Shown here: piece by piece, positions 6,101 through 9,261 of the stretch
Numbering within the stretch: the stretch's first letter is position 1
How the letters are laid out: the number at the start of each line of letters is the position of its first letter
NCBI GenBank assembly: GCA_023393575.1
Contig: JAEWKX010000110.1
Location: 1-9,261, forward strand
DNA length: 9,261 nucleotides
Direction of reading: 5' to 3'
Source: Pseudomonadota bacterium
Lineage (GTDB): Bacteria; Pseudomonadota; Alphaproteobacteria; Rhizobiales; Rhizobiaceae
Notes under the pieces: model-generated
What the model saw: only the letters and a program-made list of their open reading frames with translations
What the model was told of the DNA's origin: nothing
The model's database searches: none
Program-made: the position numbers and the translations under genes

Positions 6101-7201
6101 ATGGCATCCATCGACATCAGTCGCGTCTCCAAGACCTATGCGGGCGGCAACAGGGCCGTCCATGCTGTCGACATCGCCATTGGAGACGGCGAGTTTATCG
6201 TCCTGGTCGGCCCTTCCGGCTGCGGCAAGTCCACTTTGCTTCGCATGGTGGCGGGGCTGGAGGAGATCACGGAAGGCGAGGTGAGGATCGGCGGCCGGAT
6301 CGTCAACGCGGTGGAGCCTGCCGAGCGCGACATTGCCATGGTGTTCCAGAACTACGCGCTCTACCCGCACATGACCGTGCGCCAGAACCTCGAATACGGG
6401 CTGAAGAACCGTAACACGCCCCGCGCGGAGATCGACCAGCGGGTGGCCGAGGCTGCACGGATGCTGGAAATCGCGCCTTACCTGGACCGTAAGCCCCGCG
6501 CGCTTTCCGGCGGCCAGCGGCAGCGCGTCGCCATGGGCCGTGCCATCGTCCGCAAGCCGGCGGCCTTCCTGTTCGACGAGCCGCTGTCCAACCTGGATGC
6601 GAAGCTGCGCGTTTCCATGCGCGGCGAGATCAAGCGGCTGCAGCGGCGTCTTGGCACGCCCTCGATCTACGTCACCCACGACCAGTTGGAGGCGATGACG
6701 CTCGCCGACCGGCTGGTGGTCCTGAACGGCGGGCGGATCGAGCAGATCGGTTCGCCGCTCGAGGTCTATCACGCGCCGGCCTCCACCTTCGTCGCGGGCT
6801 TCATCGGATCGCCGGCGATGAACCTGATGGAGGGGGAACTGCATGGCGACAGACTGGCGATGGGCTCCTCGGTGCTCTCGCTCGCCGGCTATGCGCCGAC
6901 CTCCGGTCCGGTGACGGTCGGCGTGCGTGCCGAAGACCTGCGTCCGGCGCATGCGGGAGAGGAGGCGTTGGCCTTTCGTCTCGACTATGTCGAAGAACTG
7001 GGAGCGCACCGACTGGTGCACGGCCATGTGGGCGATCAGCCTCTCACTGTAACGCTGCCGCTCGCGGCGATCCTGCGGGACGAGATGCGGCTGGCGGTCG
7101 ATCCGCGGCGACTGCATTTCTTCGCGCGCGAGACCGGCCGTCGCCTGGCGTCGGCCGAAACAGAGCCGGTGCTCCGGCAGCAGGTCATGGAGCCCGCCTG
7201 A
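6101..7201 (+). CDS. ugpC: UgpC-type ABC transporter ATP-binding protein
   Basis: The ATPase that powers the importer at the inner face of the membrane, 366 residues. All nucleotide-binding motifs are present: Walker [10 protein letters not shown] (37-45), Q-loop [12 protein letters not shown] (81-92, Q83), signature [14 protein letters not shown] (135-148), Walker B FLFDEP (156-161), D-loop SNLDAK (163-168) and H-loop H193. From about 240 onward there is a regulatory domain of the MalK/UgpC class (TOBE-like), including [10 protein letters not shown]. The ATG at 6101 follows AAGGA with 8 nt spacing. CUT1-class importers usually form UgpB-A2E-type complexes with two copies of this ATPase. No ugpQ phosphodiesterase gene follows, unlike the E. 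coli operon. No terminator was seen after it, and the stop codon lies in the right 10-bp direct repeat. Confidence 0.95.
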   Translation: MASIDISRVSKTYAGGNRAVHAVDIAIGDGEFIVLVGPSGCGKSTLLRMVAGLEEITEGEVRIGGRIVNAVEPAERDIAMVFQNYALYPHMTVRQNLEYGLKNRNTPRAEIDQRVAEAARMLEIAPYLDRKPRALSGGQRQRVAMGRAIVRKPAAFLFDEPLSNLDAKLRVSMRGEIKRLQRRLGTPSIYVTHDQLEAMTLADRLVVLNGGRIEQIGSPLEVYHAPASTFVAGFIGSPAMNLMEGELHGDRLAMGSSVLSLAGYAPTSGPVTVGVRAEDLRPAHAGEEALAFRLDYVEELGAHRLVHGHVGDQPLTVTLPLAAILRDEMRLAVDPRRLHFFARETGRRLASAETEPVLRQQVMEPA

Positions 7202-7207
7202 GACGCT
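7198..7207 (+). repeat. Right copy of 10-bp direct repeat bracketing the ugp cassette
   Basis: CTGAGACGCT spans the base before the ugpC TGA, the stop itself and the next six bases, identical to 2778-2787 at the yraN stop. Recombination between the copies would remove 4,420 bp containing the ugp promoter and all four transporter genes, leaving yraN intact and followed by the 77-bp sequence now before gshB. Confidence 0.55.
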
Positions 7208-7278
7208 CGTGCCACAGGCCGTTGCCTTCCGCGAACGGTCGTCCTACATCAGGCGGGCATTTCTGAAGGGACAGGGCA

Positions 7279-8229
<951 letters not shown>

Positions 8230-8249
8230 GGCTCGCTCCGGCGCCCGTT

Positions 8250-8287
8250 TTGTTCTCCGGTTGCAACCTCATGCAACCAGAGGACAA
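8250..8287 (+). other. Long imperfect hairpin after gshB, containing a 10-bp palindrome
   Basis: The arms 8250-8265 and 8272-8287 pair over 16 positions: 14 Watson-Crick pairs, one G-T wobble and one C-A mismatch, around a 6-nt loop. It begins 20 nt after the gshB stop. No U run follows directly, although a T-rich stretch occurs at 8314-8334, so termination or 3'-end protection is possible but not textbook. Inside it GGTTGCAACC (8259-8268) is a perfect palindrome, and TGCAACC repeats at 8262 and 8272, one helical turn apart, which also suits a protein-binding site. Confidence 0.6.
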
Positions 8288-8409
8288 CGTCTCCGGGAAT
8301 AAGTTCTTTCGATGTTCTTGTTTTATTCTTTTTTCCATGCCAGATTGCAGTCGCTGGCGCGGAAAGCGTGGATCGCTTGCGCTTCGGACATGAAGTTTGG
8401 GGGCGGTTC
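8288..8409 (+). other. gshB-comM intergenic segment with T-rich tract
   Basis: About 120 bp with no convincing gene. A low-GC, T-rich tract at 8314-8334 stands out from its GC-rich surroundings and may be promoter-proximal for comM or the tail of an inefficient terminator. No clear -35/-10 pair was found. GGGGGCGG just before the comM ATG is its only ribosome-binding candidate. Confidence 0.3.
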
Positions 8410-9261
8410 ATGGTGGCGCGTGTCTCTACGGTTGCATTCCAGGGTGTGGAAGGAGTTCCTGTCGAAGTGCAGGTGATGGTATCACCTGGCAAGCTGCTGA
8501 TGCCGATCGTGGGCCTCCCGGACAAGGCGGTGGCCGAAAGCCGCGAACGGGTCCAGGCGGCGCTTCACGCGTCGGGATTGTCGCTGCCCCCGAAGAAGGT
8601 GACGGTGAACCTGGCACCGGCGGATCTGCCCAAGGAAGGCTCGCATTTCGATCTTGCCATCGCGCTTGGCCTCATGGCTGCGCTGGGCGCCATTCCGGGA
8701 GATGCGCTTTCCGGTTACGTCGTGATCGGCGAGTTGAACCTCGACGGGACGCTTGCACCGGTGGCCGGGGCTCTTCCGGCGGCGATCAGCGCCAACGTGC
8801 TGGGCAAGGGCTTGATCTGCCCGGCGGACAGCGGCGCCGAAGCCGCCTGGGCGGGATCGGATATCGACATCCTTGCGCCACGCAGCCTGATCGCGCTCGC
8901 CAATCATTTCCGCGGTACGCAGGTTCTTTCCCGGCCGCAACCGGCTGTCCGGGCGCTGCCGGCCAACCTGCCGGACCTGATCGACATCAAGGGACAGGAA
9001 AGTGCCAAGCGGGCGCTGGAGGTTGCCGCAGCCGGCGGACACAATCTTTTGATGGTAGGCCCTCCGGGTTCGGGGAAGTCCATGCTGGCGGCCCGGCTCC
9101 CGTCGATCCTGCCGCCGCTTTCGGCGGTCGAGCTGCTGGAAGTCTCGATGATCCATTCGATCGCCGGCCAGCTCTCGGGCGGCAAGCTTTCCGACAGGCG
9201 GCCCTATCGCACGCCGCATCATTCGGCGACCATGGCGGCGCTGGTGGGAGGAGGGCTGAAG
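8410..9261 (+). CDS. comM: ComM/YifB family AAA+ ATPase, N-terminal part (runs off the window)
   Basis: ComM (YifB, Mg-chelatase-like) is a hexameric AAA+ protein; in Vibrio and Acinetobacter it acts as a branch-migration helicase during natural transformation. The frame is open for 284 codons to the window edge, against about 510 in the family. The N-terminal domain has the family signature VGLPDKAVAESRERV (34-48) and NLAPADLPKEG (67-77), then VIGELNLDG. The AAA+ domain begins around 195, with Walker A GPPGSGKS at 217-224 after GGHNLLMV, and the TPHHSAT segment near the edge. Walker B lies beyond it. The ATG at 8410 gives the MVARVSTVAFQG start I recall in rhizobial homologues; the ribosome binding site is poor. 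No other competence gene is present, so its role here is uncertain. Confidence 0.96.
   Translation, partial: MVARVSTVAFQGVEGVPVEVQVMVSPGKLLMPIVGLPDKAVAESRERVQAALHASGLSLPPKKVTVNLAPADLPKEGSHFDLAIALGLMAALGAIPGDALSGYVVIGELNLDGTLAPVAGALPAAISANVLGKGLICPADSGAEAAWAGSDIDILAPRSLIALANHFRGTQVLSRPQPAVRALPANLPDLIDIKGQESAKRALEVAAAGGHNLLMVGPPGSGKSMLAARLPSILPPLSAVELLEVSMIHSIAGQLSGGKLSDRRPYRTPHHSATMAALVGGGLK

Noticed and set aside
5160..7117. Long minus-strand frames opposite ugpE and ugpC
   Set aside because: Their translations are rich in His, Arg, Asp and Gln with no domain; both opposite-strand genes have complete family motifs.
2778..7207. The ugp cassette as a composite transposon or genomic island
   Set aside because: No transposase, integrase, tRNA target or terminal inverted repeats are visible; only the 10-bp direct repeat supports insertion.
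8482..9222. Minus-strand frame of 246 codons at the right end
   Set aside because: Antisense to comM, whose frame stays open to the edge and carries Walker A and family motifs.

Overview
The window looks like chromosomal DNA from an alphaproteobacterium of the Rhizobiaceae (Rhizobium, Agrobacterium, Sinorhizobium or Shinella type). It is GC-rich, its proteins resemble rhizobial family members as I recall them, and dnaN stands apart from dnaA as is usual in that order. The genus cannot be fixed from sequence alone. No rRNA, tRNA, insertion sequence, integrase or CRISPR array was seen.

Layout. The left edge holds the first seven codons of an unidentified minus-strand gene behind a strong Shine-Dalgarno sequence. 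Next comes dnaN (sliding clamp) on the minus strand, with its own intrinsic terminator and a hairpin-rich leader. A 254-bp divergent region separates dnaN from a plus-strand series: rsmI (16S rRNA 2'-O-methyltransferase) and yraN (UPF0102 nuclease-fold protein), overlapping by 11 bp; a four-gene ABC importer of the ugpBAEC type; gshB (glutathione synthetase); and the first 284 codons of comM (YifB-type AAA+ protein), which runs off the right edge. All plus-strand genes are co-directional.

The importer. ugpB encodes a periplasmic binding protein with a signal peptide, ugpA and ugpE encode permeases, and ugpC encodes the ATPase. Before ugpB are four 7-mers at exact 11-bp spacing resembling the PhoB half-site CTGTCAT, with a possible -10 element 10 bp after the last one. 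This is good sequence evidence for phosphate-starvation control. The binding protein keeps most of the phosphate-contacting residues of E. coli UgpB but differs at two ligand-site positions (Glu to Asp, Trp to Gln). Its substrate may therefore be a glycerophosphodiester rather than glycerol-3-phosphate itself.

What stands out. The importer cassette lies between yraN and gshB, which I recall as close neighbours in related genomes. The 10-mer CTGAGACGCT occurs exactly at the yraN stop codon and again exactly at the ugpC stop codon, bracketing the cassette as a direct repeat. This suggests insertion, or possible excision, through short homology, and it may have put gshB downstream of a PhoB-type promoter. 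Other points are the loss of the conserved glycine in the UgpA EAA loop, a possible alternative RNA fold in the dnaN leader, and a 16-bp imperfect hairpin with an internal perfect palindrome between gshB and comM.
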